Made by a program: the position numbers and the translations under genes. The notes under the pieces are model-generated. The model was not told the DNA's origin, did not search any database, and was given only the letters and a program-made list of their open reading frames with translations. This document shows positions 54,495-64,000 of a stretch of 64,000 bases of DNA, in pieces (the stretch's first letter is position 1; each line of letters begins with the position of its first letter). This DNA is from Azolla caroliniana. Taxonomy: Eukaryota; Polypodiophyta. The stretch is taken from NCBI GenBank assembly GCA_043228905.1, contig JBHGNT010000004.1, positions 8,556,001-8,620,000 on the forward strand, read 5' to 3'.

Positions 54495-56452
54495 TTATTG
54501 CGTAGCGTCTTCAGTACTCCCCCTCAAGCTTGGCAGGTCAGGAATCGTCAATCCGAGATCGGTCATGAATTGCCATAGCTTGTCGGCTCCTAAGGCTTTA
54601 GTGAAGATGTCGGCCGTTTGAAGATTGGTGCTAATGTGTTGTAGGTTGACATCGCTAGCTAGAACACGCTCTCGGATGAAGTGATAGTGCACTTCGATGT
54701 GCTTTGTCCGCGCGTGGAACACCGGATTCCAAGCCAGGTAGATACTGCTCTTGTTCTCACAGTAAAGGGAAGTCAGATCCTTGATGGGTACACCCAGATC
54801 CTTGATTATCCTCTTGAGCCATACGGCTTCACATGCAGCCACTGCCGCTCCCTTGTATTCCACCTCTGTGCTCGAAAGAGCGACGGTTGGTTGCTTTTCG
54901 CTGCTCCTGGATATTGCTCCGCTGCCAAGGGAGAAAAAAAATCCGGAGGTTGATCTTCTATCGGCTTTGTAGCCAGCCCAATCAGCGTCTGTGTACCCCT
55001 CGAGTCGTATTGGCATCGCGGTCTTGTAGAGGATGCCACAAACCATTGTGCCGCTCACGTATCGTAGAACTCACTTAGTGCAATCGAAGTGAGCATCATG
55101 CGGTGTTTGCATGAATTGGCTAAGGAGACCGACCGGATAACTGAGATCGGGTTGAGTGATCGTGAGGTAGATGAGACTCCCGATGAGTTGCCGATACTGA
55201 GTCGGCTCACATGCTTTGGTGCCAGAGTTCGCATCTAGTTTGAGATTGTGATCGAGCGGGGTTGCTGTGTATTTGCACTCAGTCATACCAAACTTGTATA
55301 ACAAGTTGAGGATGTAGTGCTGTTGAAAGATCATGATTCCGGCCGGAGTTCGAAATACCTCGATGCTGAGGAAGAAGTGGAGCTCCTTCATGTCCGTCAT
55401 CTCGAACTTGTTGGAAAGGAGGGATTTGACCTTATTGATTTCGACGAGATGCTCACCTCCAAGGACTAGGTCATCCACATATAAGATGATGACGATCGGA
55501 CTTCCAGAATCGCTTCGTATGTAGAGGGAGTTGTCCGATTTTGACATATGGAATCCAATTTGATGAAGATATTGCGTTATCTTCGAATGCCAAGCACGCG
55601 GGGCTTGCTTGAGGTTGTAGAGTGGCTTCTTGAGTCGGCATACATCTTTCAGATGGGTGCTCGAGTTGAAGCCAGGTGGTTGTATCATGTACACATCCTC
55701 TTCTAATTCGCCTTGTAGAAAGGTGTTGTTGATGTCCATTTGATGGAGGTGCCACCCTTTCGCCGCGACAAGCGCAATTACGGTCCATACCGTCGTCATT
55801 TTTGCCACTGGGGCAAAGGTCTCTTCGTAGTCAACTCTGTGCGTTTGGGCGTAGCCTTTCGCTACGAGTCGCGTTTTGTAGTGGTTGACGGAACCGTCAG
55901 CGTTGTACTTCAGTTTGTAAATCCATCTGCATCCGGTCGCCTTTTTGTGCGGTGAGGTGGGAACAAGATCCCACGTCTCGTTCTTGCGTAGTGCCTGCAT
56001 CTCCTCGTTCATGGCTTCGATCCATCGCGGATCCTTGGTAGCTTCAAAAAAAGTTTCCGGCTCACGTACTGTGTCACCATCTTCATCATAAAGGCATAGT
56101 GATATGCCATGTAGTCATTGTAGCCGAATCAGTTGACTAGATTCTTTTCACGGGTGGAGCGACGAAGCTTTTCATTTGCAGAGATGAGGGCTTTGTTAGC
56201 TCCGATTGGTACATCGAAGCCGTCGAACTCACTGTCAAATGAGTGAGTCGACTCATCGTCGTCGAAGCGATTGTCTTCGTTTTTCGACATTTTCACCTTG
56301 CCTTTGTCCATCTTCGGGCTAGGCCGTGATGTGCTTTGATTGCTCAAAGGCTCTTGTGGTCCGCTCAGTCGGGTCGTGATCAGACTTTCTTCGATCATGC
56401 GCGTAGGGCGATCTTCATCCTCGATCTCTTGTTTGGCGGATTCCGGGTCGAG
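54495..56452 (-). pseudogene. Cop8 linker, reverse transcriptase and RNase H
   Basis: The linker (56452-56129) is acidic and Ser-rich and ends in RRSTREKNLVN. RT spans 56012-55200 with [21 protein letters not shown] and ILYVDDLVLGG. RNase H spans 55058-54495 with [20 protein letters not shown] and HYHFIRERVL. The frame is nearly intact: a TGA at 55071 stands where arginine is expected (CGA to TGA), and another TGA lies near 56133, also at an expected arginine. A short end reads LRGSTEDATQ. Integrase, protease and gag lie outside the window. Confidence 0.87.
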
Positions 56453-56914
56453 TGTTATTGCTAGGGCCGAACAACAACCTAACATTGGGTGTCCACTTAA
56501 GACACGTCACCAAAGGGTGGTACGATAGAATGACTTACGGCACAACGCTTACTTAGACCTTAATCGATTACTTAGCCATCCGTAATTAACAAGCGTAAGA
56601 TATAACAATGAATACAGAACAGTAATCAACACTGGAAGATTAAGACAATAAGCTTTATTAATTATCTGCTCCTGATTACATTGTAACCGGGCCTTTATAT
56701 AGGTCTCCGGTACGAAATACAAAATGGTGCCAACCGGCACCTTTACGGAATCGTTCTGGATCCGGATCGGCATACCGATTCCGGTCCGTCCGTCCACATC
56801 TTCTTATATAATAATAAGTATATATTAAGACTACTAATTACAACAGTTCCCGAATAACTATTCCTTTCACACTCTGGTTTGGACCTCCTTAAGCCTTCTT
56901 GCCGGCCGGTAACA
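56453..56914 (-). repeat. Putative LTR of LTR-X
   Basis: On the minus strand the segment starts TGTTACCGGCC and ends CAATAACA. It contains a TATATAAAGG box near 56691-56700. The boundary with Cop8 pol near 56453 is supported by loss of copia similarity. The other end is less sure because no good polypurine tract precedes it. The partner LTR lies outside the window. Confidence 0.4.
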
Positions 56915-56968
56915 CATGGCACGCCCGTGGGACAGTACCTTGTACGTTGAACCCACTATTTGGCCCTT

Positions 56969-57748
56969 TTACGCTTCATCCAAAATGTCTAGAATGCTTT
57001 GCTCCAAAATTTCCAATGGCTCGTCGGGTATTTGTTGTTGCTACTATGGCTGTTGTTGTTCCGTTTGTGGTTGTGGCTGCTGCTCCGTTTGTGGCCGTGG
57101 CTCCATTTGTCGCTCTGGCACCGACGTTTCCGTCGTTGGTTCCTCCGTCGGAGTTGTCTGTGGCTGATTGACCCCTGCCTATTCCCCCTCCGGTCTTTGC
57201 ACCGGCGACGGTTCTTCATCACTAAGGTTGACCATTGCCGCCTTTCGTGCTTTTTCTTCCCGGAGCTGGGACCACCCATAGCTTTCGAACTGGATTTGAG
57301 CCTCCAGCCGATCATCGTCCAGTTGAGCTACGAGCTGTCGGACCTGCACCAATTGTTCATCCGCCAGGGCTGTGAAATCTTCCGCCAGCTCATCCTTGAT
57401 GGTGGTGAAGTCCTCCGAGGTCAGCATATAGCAGTCGTCGCCCTCCTTTCGCCGGTTTTCAACGTCTGCCATATTCTGCGCCCATTTTGCCCACCAACGC
57501 ATAGAGCTGTCATCAATCAAGCTTTTTGTCTTAGTGAGCCATGATCGGAGGATGCACTCGATCCGTTCGGCTCCCATCTGTGATTTATTTTCTACGGCTT
57601 GTCGCTCCTCCTTCAATTGCTTGATGATCCGAACCGTGTCCGCCTCCTGCTCCCTATAATGCGACAATTGAGTTTGATAGGTTGTTTGCAACCTCTGTAG
57701 TACCATTGATGCTCTTTCCTTGTCTTCATGGTTCTGTTTGTGGAGCTC
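56969..57748 (-). pseudogene. Coiled-coil protein frame of LTR-X, 3' part
   Basis: It continues the frame of 63400-64000 after Cop9, beginning ELHKQNHEDKERASM. It is rich in Glu, Gln, Lys and Arg, with heptad-like spacing typical of long coiled coils, and reaches SDEEPSPVQRPEGE with TAG at 57179. The same frame then stays open for a further 69 codons (Thr/Pro/Gln-rich, with two more TAGs at 57041-57046 in a Gln run) to a TAA at 56969. These TAGs can be read as mutated CAG codons. No zinc finger, signal peptide or membrane segment is seen. I do not recognise the family. Confidence 0.6.
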
Positions 57749-57753
57749 CATCC

Positions 57754-58533
57754 TGACGGGAACTCAACGCTCCTAATGCACAACGCTCGGCCACAACCGA
57801 GCTTAGAATGATACACAGAAAAACGGGAAATAAAAACACGACAAGAAGAAGAAGAGAATACACAGGAGGTTTACGTGGAAAACCCCAAACTAGGGGAAAA
57901 ACCACGGCAGCCCACAGGCTACAAACTGTCACTATGTAGGAATATACAACAATGAGTTCACTGAGGCACCGACCTTGTGCTCACAAATCTTCGCCACAGG
58001 CGGCGGTTACAACAAAGGCAACGACCTCTTTCTCTCTCTCTCTCTCTCTGTACAGTTACGCACACTAATCTCGTGCAAAACAGAAAATGTCAACAACAAC
58101 TAAAAGTTTGCCCTAAGTCATATTTATACTAATATGACTTTTCGGCTATTTACAAATATAGCCTCGATGGGCTCTCAGAAACATATTTACGAATATGTCT
58201 CTTCCTCCGGTTCTCACCGGGTCTGCACCATCCGGCTCTCCGTAGCCGGGTACTCCTCATCCGGTTCACACCGGGTCTGTATCATCCGGCTCTCCGTAGC
58301 CGGGTACTCCTCATCCGGTTCACACTGGGTCTGTATCATCCGGCTCTTCGTAGCCGGGTACTCCTCATCCGGTTTCGGCCTTGACCGAGTTTGTTCATCG
58401 GCACTGTATCATCCGGCTCTCCGTAGCCGAGTACTCCTCATCCGGTTTCGGCCGAGGCCTGTCGGCCTCGGCCGAGTTTGTTCATTGGCACTGTTCTTCT
58501 CCCTTCCCATCCGGAGGGACCTGTCTCCCAACA
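57754..58533 (-). repeat. Cop9 3' LTR
   Basis: 780 bp reads TGTTGGGAGACAGG...GAGTTCCCGTCA on the minus strand. U3 holds the 54-bp repeats. A TATAAATATGAC box (minus, near 58122-58135) sits within a GTCATAT...ATATGAC inverted repeat. A CT-rich microsatellite lies near 58031-58050. Confidence 0.95.
58207..58440. repeat. 54-bp hairpin repeats in Cop9 3' LTR
   Basis: Units starting CCGGTT lie at 58207, 58261, 58315 and 58369, with a partial unit after a GGCC-rich insert. Each full unit has two short inverted repeats: CCGGT...ACCGG around TCAC, and CCGGCT...AGCCGG around CTCCGT. They lie upstream of the TATA box on the element's strand. The multiple-of-three period keeps a spurious plus-strand frame open (58134-58703). 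Confidence 0.93.
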
Positions 58534-58543
58534 AACTCCCCCT

Positions 58544-61500
58544 TCACTCCGGCATGGGGTGTCTTACCAGTCCGATCCTCTTCCGGCATGCGTCTAGCTT
58601 GTCGGGTGTCAGCACTTTGGTCAGCATATCTGACCCGTTCTCGGCCGTGTGGATCTTCGTCAGTGCGAACTCCTGGTCATCTACTCTTTCCGGGATCCAG
58701 TGATACCTCCATTGGATATGCTTCGTTCGGGAATGGTAGACCGCATTCTTAGCAAGGTGGATGGCACTTTGACTGTCGCAATAGAGTCGGTATTCCTCTT
58801 GCCGTTTACCGAGCTCTCCGATGAAGTCCTTCATCCATAAAATTTCCTTGCCGGCTTCCACAACCGCCATGTACTCCGCCTCCGTGGTTGACAATGCAAC
58901 CGTCTTCTGTAGCCTCGACTGCCACGAAACAGCTCCCCCTACATATGTCATTACATACCCGGATGTAGACCGGCTGGTATCCACATCAGCCGACATGTCC
59001 GAATCGGTGAAACCGTCCAGTTGAGGTTTTCCGGAGCCGAATCAGAGACACATATTTGAAGTGCCCTTCAAATACCGGAGTATCCATTTGACCGCGTTCC
59101 AGTGCTCCTTGCCGGGATTACTCATGAACCGGCTCACCACTCCGACTACGTATCCTATATCCGGTCGAGTACAAACCATTGCGTACATCAAGCTCCCGAT
59201 GGCAGAGGCATATGGAATCTTCATCATATCCGCCTTCTCTGCTTTCGTTTTCGGGCTTTGCTTGCCGGATAGCCTGCAGTTTGCTGGAAGTGTCGATCCG
59301 ACCGGTTTTGCTTCTGACATGTTGAACCGGTGAAGCACATTTGTCACATACTTCTCCTGTGACAGCCATGATTGCTTCGCTGACCGGTTCCGGATGATGT
59401 GCATCCCCAACATCTGTCTTGCCGGACCCAAGTCTTTCATTGAGAAGGTCCGGTTCAGAGCCTTCTTCAGCATCCGTATTTTGACTTGGTACCGTCCGAC
59501 GATCAACATGTCATCCACGTACAGAAGGAGTATCAGGAAGTCTCCTCCTTCGAACTTCTTCACAAACACGCAGTGATCGGCCTGCATCTTGTGGTATCCT
59601 TGATCGGTCATGAAGGAGTCGAACTTCCGGTACCATTGTCAGGGAGCCTGATTCAGTCCGTACAGGCTCTTCTTCAACCGACATACCAGGTGCTCCTTCC
59701 CTTTTTCCACGAAACCTTCCGGTTGCTGCATGTAGATCTCCTCTTCGAGGTCGCCGTGAAGGAATGCCGTCTTCACGTCCAGCTGCTCTACCTCGAGGTC
59801 CATGCTTGCTGCTATACTCAGCACCGTCCGGATGGAGGTCATCTTTACTACCGGGGCAAATATCTCGTCGAAGTTCATGCCCTTCTTCTACTGGAACCCC
59901 TTCACCACGATCCTGGCTTTGTATCTCGGGGGGTTCCCGACATCTCCCGGTTTCAACTTGTAGACCCACTTGTTTCGAAGTGCCCGCTTTCCTTTCGGCA
60001 ACTCCACCAATTTGTACGTATGGTTCTCATGCAGGGAATCCATCTCGTCCTGCATGGCACTTAACCATTTTCGGCTGTGGGTGTTATCCTTCGCTTCTTC
60101 GAAGCTTTCCGGCTCCCCCTCATCGGTCAGCAGAACATGCTCTGCATCCGGAAATCTCTGGGGGGGCCTTCTCTCTCTGAGAGGATATCTACGTCTTCGG
60201 GCTTCGGTAACCGGCTCCTCCATTCGCTCTTCATCCGAATCCGATTCGGGGTCTTGGCCGGTTCCGGTTTCAGCTTCCTCTACTTCTTCTTCTGCCGGTT
60301 CGGTATCCTCACCGTATCCGGCTGGTTCTTCGAGTGCTAACCGGTCTCTCACCGGTTGGGTCTGCTCATCGTAGAGTCGATCCTTACCGGTCGACTCGGA
60401 GTTCATTATCTTCTTCTCCGTCTCCCAGTCGGCGAGCGTCTTGTCCTCCATGAAGATAATATCTCGACTCCGGAATACCTTCTTGTCGACCGGGTCCCAC
60501 ACTCGGTAGCCGAACTCATTGTTACCGTAACCGAGGAATATGCATGGTCGGGCCTTTGGATCTAACTTTCCTCTCCGGTCCTTTGCTACATGCACGTACG
60601 CGAGACACCCGAACACCTTCAGATGCCAGTAGGACACTTCCTTATCGATGCATACTCTCTGTGGCGTGTCTCCGTCCAAGGGTACTGAGGGTGATCTGTT
60701 TATCACGTATGTTGCCGTCGACAATGCCTCAGCCCAAAACTTCTTGGGTAGTTTTGCATGCGCTAGCATACTCCGGACCCTCTCCATTATGGTCCGGTTC
60801 ATCCTCTCGGCCAGTCTGTTTAGTTCTGGCGTCTTCGGCACGGTAAATTCGAGCCGGATTCCCTTCGAGTGGCAGTACTCCTCAAACTGCCCTCGGTACT
60901 CTCCTCCGTTATCTGCTCGAACCGCCTTCAGCTTCCGGCCGGTTTCTCTTTCCACTCTCGCGTGGAGCTCTTTGAAGACGGATAGCACCTGATCCTTCGT
61001 CTTCAACGGTGTGGCCCACAGCTTCCGGCTGTGGTCATCTATGAACGTCACGAAGTACTGCGCTCCGGCATGTGACTTCGTGTCTACCTGACACACATCT
61101 GTATGCACCAACTCTAGTGGTGCATTACGTCTCATCGGTGGCCTTGGTCGGAAGGAGGTCGGGTTCTGCTTACCGGCCAAACAATCAGTGCACTTCTGTA
61201 AGTGCACGTTCTTCACTGGAATGAGGTTGTCGTCTGCAAGCCTCTTCATCCCCTTCTCGCTCATATGACACAGCCTCTTGTGCCACAGCTCACCGGCAGT
61301 GTTGGATGCCACGTTCACTTCTTCTGGACATAACCGGGCATTCATCAGGTACAGCGTGTTGACCTTCCGGGCCCGAGCCACAATCAGGCTCCCTTTGCTG
61401 AACTTCATGACCCTGTTCCGGATGCTACCCGTGTAGCCTTCATCATCTAGCCGACCGGCTGATATCAGGTTCAGACGAACCTCCGGAAAATGTCGGACAT

Positions 61501-62590
61501 CCTTTAGCAGCAACTTGCATCCGGTTGGTGTTGACAGCCACATGTCTCCTATGCCGACAATTCGGCATGTACCTTCATTCCCCATCTGGACACAGCCGTA
61601 GTCACCGGCTGAGTAGGATGAGAAGCATTTCCGTTCCGGGGTAAGGTGGAACGACGCTCCGGAGTGTACCACCCAAGTCATCTCGTCGCCAGCAAAGTTT
61701 ATCTCACTCTCCTCAGTGATGAGCATCAACTCTTCTTCACTTGCCGCGATTGCCGTCGTCCCCTTCCGGTTCGGCCCCCTCCGGTCTTTACCGTTCCGGT
61801 CCGGGGTCCGCTTCGAATCGGTACCGTCGGTTTCCTTATCTTTTCGGAAATGCCAACAGTTCTTCTGGAAGTGTCCCGGCTTGCCGCAATAGAAGCAAGT
61901 AGGCCTCTCCCTTGACTTTGACCGTGTCCCCGACTTCTCCCGGTTCTGGGGACTACGGTTTCTATGTCTTCCGCGTTCTAATTCGGTAATGAGCGCTTTG
62001 GAGTCGGAGCTCGTATCCTTATCTTTCCGACGCGCCTCCTCATCTAGCAAGCTCGACTTTACTCTTGCTAGGGATAACCACTTTCTTTCCAGCCCGGCGT
62101 TGCCCAAAGTGACAACCAATGTCTCCCAGCTATCCGGGAGGGAACCGAGCAGGAGTAGCGCTAGTACCTCATCGGCGAGAGGTACTTCCAATGAAGTTGC
62201 CTGGTGGATCAGCCCCTGGAAGGCATTCATGTGCTCCGCCATGCTGGAGCCATCTTGGTACCGGAGTCTTACTAGCTTCCGGAATACCGACACTTGATTA
62301 ACAACATTTTTGTTCTGAAACATTATGCCGATCTTCTCCTAGAGCTCATGAGCCTTGCTCTCTTCATTGAAGTTGTTGTATAGGCTCATGTCGATGAAGC
62401 ACCGTATGTACGCCGTTGTCTTCATGTGCATCACCTCCCATATTGTGGCGTTGATCTTGTCCGGTCTCTTGTCCCCGAACTGAACCGGTAGCCAAAGATC
62501 TTTAACCACGAGCATGTCCCTCATCTTCGACTTCCACACTGAATAGTTGGAGCCGGTGAGCTTGAACATGCCGCCAAACGATTCGTCCAT
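58544..62590 (-). pseudogene. Cop9 gag-pol, one frame with four stop codons
   Basis: From ATG at 62590 (MDESFGGMFKLTGSNYSVW) to the end at 58544 there are 1348 codons in a single frame. Gag has a CCHC knuckle (CFYCGKPGHFQKNC, near residue 232). Protease has VVHSGASFHLT near 61660, with catalytic Asp apparently replaced by His. The integrase zinc region is near 61290-61160 (CTDCLAGKQN). The core is 61110-60810 (FIDDHSRK, VRADNGGEYRG, RLAER). RT has LDVKTAFLHGDLEEEIYM and LLYVDDMLIVG near 59510. RNase H has STTEAEYMAVVEAG near 58880. Stops are TAG 62339 (Trp in context), TAG 59888, TGA 59639 (Arg in context) and TGA 59042. All but the last are readily explained by one C:G to T:A change. Confidence 0.93.
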
Positions 62591-62606
62591 TTTCTGTGTC
62601 GATTTT

Positions 62607-62618
62607 GCTCTGATACCA
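62607..62618 (-). other. Cop9 primer-binding site
   Basis: TGGTATCAGAGC on the minus strand lies two bases from the 5' LTR. It has the canonical initiator-tRNA type. Confidence 0.92.
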
Positions 62619-62620
62619 CT

Positions 62621-63394
62621 TGACGGGAACTCAACGCTCCTAATGCACAACGCTCGGCCACAACCGAGCTTAGAATGATACACAGAAAAACGGGAAATAA
62701 AAACATGACAAGAAGAAGAAGAGAATACACAGGAGGTTTACGTGGAAAACCCCAAACTAGGGGAAAAACCACGGCAGCCCACAGGCTGCAAACTGTCACT
62801 ATGTAGGAATATACAACAGTGAGTTCACTGAGGCACCGACCTCGTCTCACAAATCTTCGCCACAGGCGGCGGTTATAACAGAGGCAACGACCTCTTTCTC
62901 TCTCTCTCTCTCTCTCTCTGTACAGTTATGCACACTAATCTCGTGCAAAACAGAAAATGACAACAACAACTAAAAGTTTGCCCTAAGTCATATTTATACT
63001 AATATGACTTTCCGGCTATTTACAAATATAGCCTCGATGGGCTCTTAGAAACATATTTACGAATATGTCTCTTCCTCCGGTTCTCACCGGGTCTGCACCA
63101 TCCGGCTCTCCGTAGCCGGGTACTCCTCATCCGGTTCACACCGGGTCTGTATCATCCGGTTCTCTGTAGCCGGGTACTCCTCATCCGGTTCACACCGGGT
63201 CTGTATCATTCGGCTCTCCGTAGCCGGGTACTCCTCATCCGGTTTCGGCCTCGGCCTATTGGCCTCGGCTGAGTTTGTTCATCGGCACTGTACCATCCGG
63301 CTCTCCGTAGCCGGGTACTCCTCATCCGGTTTCGGCCGAGGCCGACAGGGACCTGTCTTCTCCCTTCCCATCCGGAGGGACCTGTCTCCCAACA
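62621..63394 (-). repeat. Cop9 5' LTR
   Basis: This 774-bp partner of 57754-58533 has 54-bp units at 63077, 63131, 63185 and 63239. It is followed by CATCC and the resumed coiled-coil frame of LTR-X. Confidence 0.95.
63077..63310. repeat. 54-bp hairpin repeats in Cop9 5' LTR
   Basis: The array is the same as in the 3' LTR, with the same CCGGT/ACCGG and CCGGCT/AGCCGG arms. One unit reads CCGGTTCTCTGTAGCCGG, slightly weakening its stem. The arrays differ slightly around the GGCC-rich insert, which helps explain the 6-bp LTR length difference. Confidence 0.93.
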
Positions 63395-64000
63395 CATCCG
63401 GTCATTCGCCGCTTCCTCCAATAGCCTGGAACTTTCCGCTCGTTCTTCGGCGAGTGCCGTTGTGGCCCTATCAACCTCTTGCCGGAGCTCGGCCATCCGT
63501 TCCTATTGTTGTTGATGCTCCGTCTCCAGGTGCTTGTAGTCCCGATGTAGATGATCAAAATCATCGGTCTTCTGCTTTAGCCTTTGGTTGATCTGACGGT
63601 GCGCGCAGTCCTCCCGGTCCTTCTTTTGCCGGAGCTCTTCCTTCAGCCGCTCGATTTCCGTTTCCGCCATCCGCCGCAGCTTGTCTTTTTCCTGTTGCAC
63701 TTTCTCTTTTTCCTCCTTCAGCCGGTCATAAGCATGATGTCCTTTACGTAGGTTTTCCTCTGCACGGCGAAGGTTCTCAGCAGTCTTTCTTAATTCTTCT
63801 TCGGCCACCTTCTTCAAGTTGCGTTCGTGGCTCCGTAATGCTTCTTGTGCGGCAATCTCATCTTGTAATTTCGCAAGCTCTTGGGCTTGCGCCGCATGTT
63901 TCTCCGGGACAGTTTGTGTCTCCGGGGTCTTATTCTTCTGTACATCAACTGGAGTCACCAGTGCTTGGATCTGCGTTGCGGTTAAGGCCATTTTGGCCAT
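63395..64000 (-). pseudogene. Coiled-coil protein frame of LTR-X, 5' part
   Basis: It starts at or before 64000 (MAKMALTATQIQAL). It is strongly charged, with long Glu/Lys/Arg/Gln heptad-like runs (RRAEENLRKGHHAYDRLKEE). A TAG at 63503 follows a Gln run (HQQQ stop ERMAEL). The frame reaches the Cop9 target in ANDRM and continues at 57748 without shift. Upstream of Cop9 it gives at least 201 residues, and about 390 codons with the other half. The start may lie beyond the window. It might be a gag-like or accessory protein of LTR-X, or a captured host gene. I do not recognise it. Confidence 0.6.

Larger units (their letters stand above)
53826..56452 (-). mobile_element. Cop8: minus-strand copia element, cut by LTR-X
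   Basis: It has a 3' LTR (53826-54218), polypurine tract, RNase H, reverse transcriptase and part of the linker. Upstream parts are missing because LTR-X begins near 56453 and continues past the window. It inserted into the LINE RT. It is a separate family from Cop3, though similar in RT. Confidence 0.85.
57754..63394 (-). mobile_element. Cop9: full-length Ty1/copia element
   Basis: This element is 5641 bp with LTRs 62621-63394 (5', 774 bp) and 57754-58533 (3', 780 bp), about 3% different. A 5-bp CATCC duplication (57749-57753, 63395-63399) flanks it. The primer-binding site is canonical and a polypurine tract (AAGGGGGAGTT, minus, 58544-58534) borders the 3' LTR. The single gag-pol frame has four stops and no frameshift. 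It is related to Cop6. Confidence 0.96.
56453..64000 (-). mobile_element. LTR-X: unclassified LTR element with a coiled-coil frame, interrupted by Cop9
   Basis: A minus-strand unit lies inside Cop8. It comprises a putative LTR (56453 to about 56914), a short spacer and a long coiled-coil frame, with Cop9 in the middle of that frame. It runs past the window. No protease, RT or integrase was seen between the frame and the LTR. The frame therefore occupies the extreme 3' position, or the element is non-autonomous. Being an LTR element at all is inferred from the TATA-bearing, TGTTA...TAACA-ended segment. Confidence 0.5.

Noticed and set aside
58207-58440. CRISPR-like repeat array
   Set aside because: The repeats are directly adjacent with no unique spacers, lie inside both LTRs of a retrotransposon, and have no cas genes nearby.
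58134-58703. 189-codon plus-strand frame with repeating Ser/Gly/Val units
   Set aside because: It is produced by the 54-bp LTR repeat, and the sense strand of the neighbouring region is Cop9 RNase H.

Overview
The window reads as a stretch of heterochromatin from a land plant with a large, retrotransposon-rich genome. I find no host gene, rRNA, functional tRNA, CRISPR array or bacterial operon. Almost every supported feature belongs to an LTR retrotransposon: Ty1/copia elements (most with a primer-binding site close to TGGTATCAGAGC) and one distinctive Ty3/gypsy family (primer site TGGTGAACC(C/G)GACGTG). One LINE remnant and several tRNA-like (SINE-type) patches are also present. The plant assignment rests on the element types and on decay at CAG/CTG and CpG sites, as expected from plant CHG and CG methylation; the species cannot be named.

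Layout, using labels of my own. Bases 1-1583 are an LTR-like stretch with a 105-bp tandem repeat. Gyp1 (+, 1584-11238) is a 5'-truncated gypsy element split in its integrase by Cop1 (+, 4175-9641). Cop1 is a complete copia element with identical 294-bp LTRs, a CCGGT target duplication and an uninterrupted 1338-aa gag-pol frame. Gyp1 ends against a minus-strand copia gag (Cop2a), whose LTR is shared with a second minus-strand copia body (Cop2b, 12649-23487). Cop3 (+, 15451-21133, AAAAG duplication) sits inside the Cop2b integrase. Cop2b abuts a copia RNase H scrap (Cop4).

Cop5 (+, 23990-29082) is a decayed relative of Cop3, cut by Cop6 (+, 29083-39035). The gag of Cop6 is split by Gyp2 (+, 30323-37349, ACGG duplication, 676-bp LTRs). 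Cop6 ends abruptly against Gyp3 (-, 39036 to about 49575), which contains Cop7 (-, 41050-47322, CCATC duplication). Cop7 in turn contains a solo LTR (42501-43196, ACGT duplication) related to the LTR of Gyp3. Bases 49576-52760 are AT-rich with no recognisable gene.

A LINE remnant (52761-53820) is cut by Cop8 (-), which is cut by an unclassified LTR element, LTR-X (-, 56453 to beyond the window). LTR-X carries a coiled-coil reading frame next to its LTR, and that frame is split by Cop9 (-, 57754-63394, CATCC duplication). Cop9 has one 1348-codon frame broken only by four stop codons.

The elements fall into a datable series. Cop1 is the youngest (0 LTR differences). Cop3 (about 10 in 395, all transitions) and Gyp2 and Cop9 (about 3%) are intermediate. 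Cop7 (about 30 differences) is older, and Cop5, Cop2, Gyp3 and the LINE are older still. The most original signals are a C-terminal tail kept in frame with RNase H in four Cop3-family copies, the coiled-coil frame of LTR-X, the repeated palindromes in several LTR promoters, and the CHG/CpG-type stop codons. Coordinates were counted by eye and may be off by a base or two.
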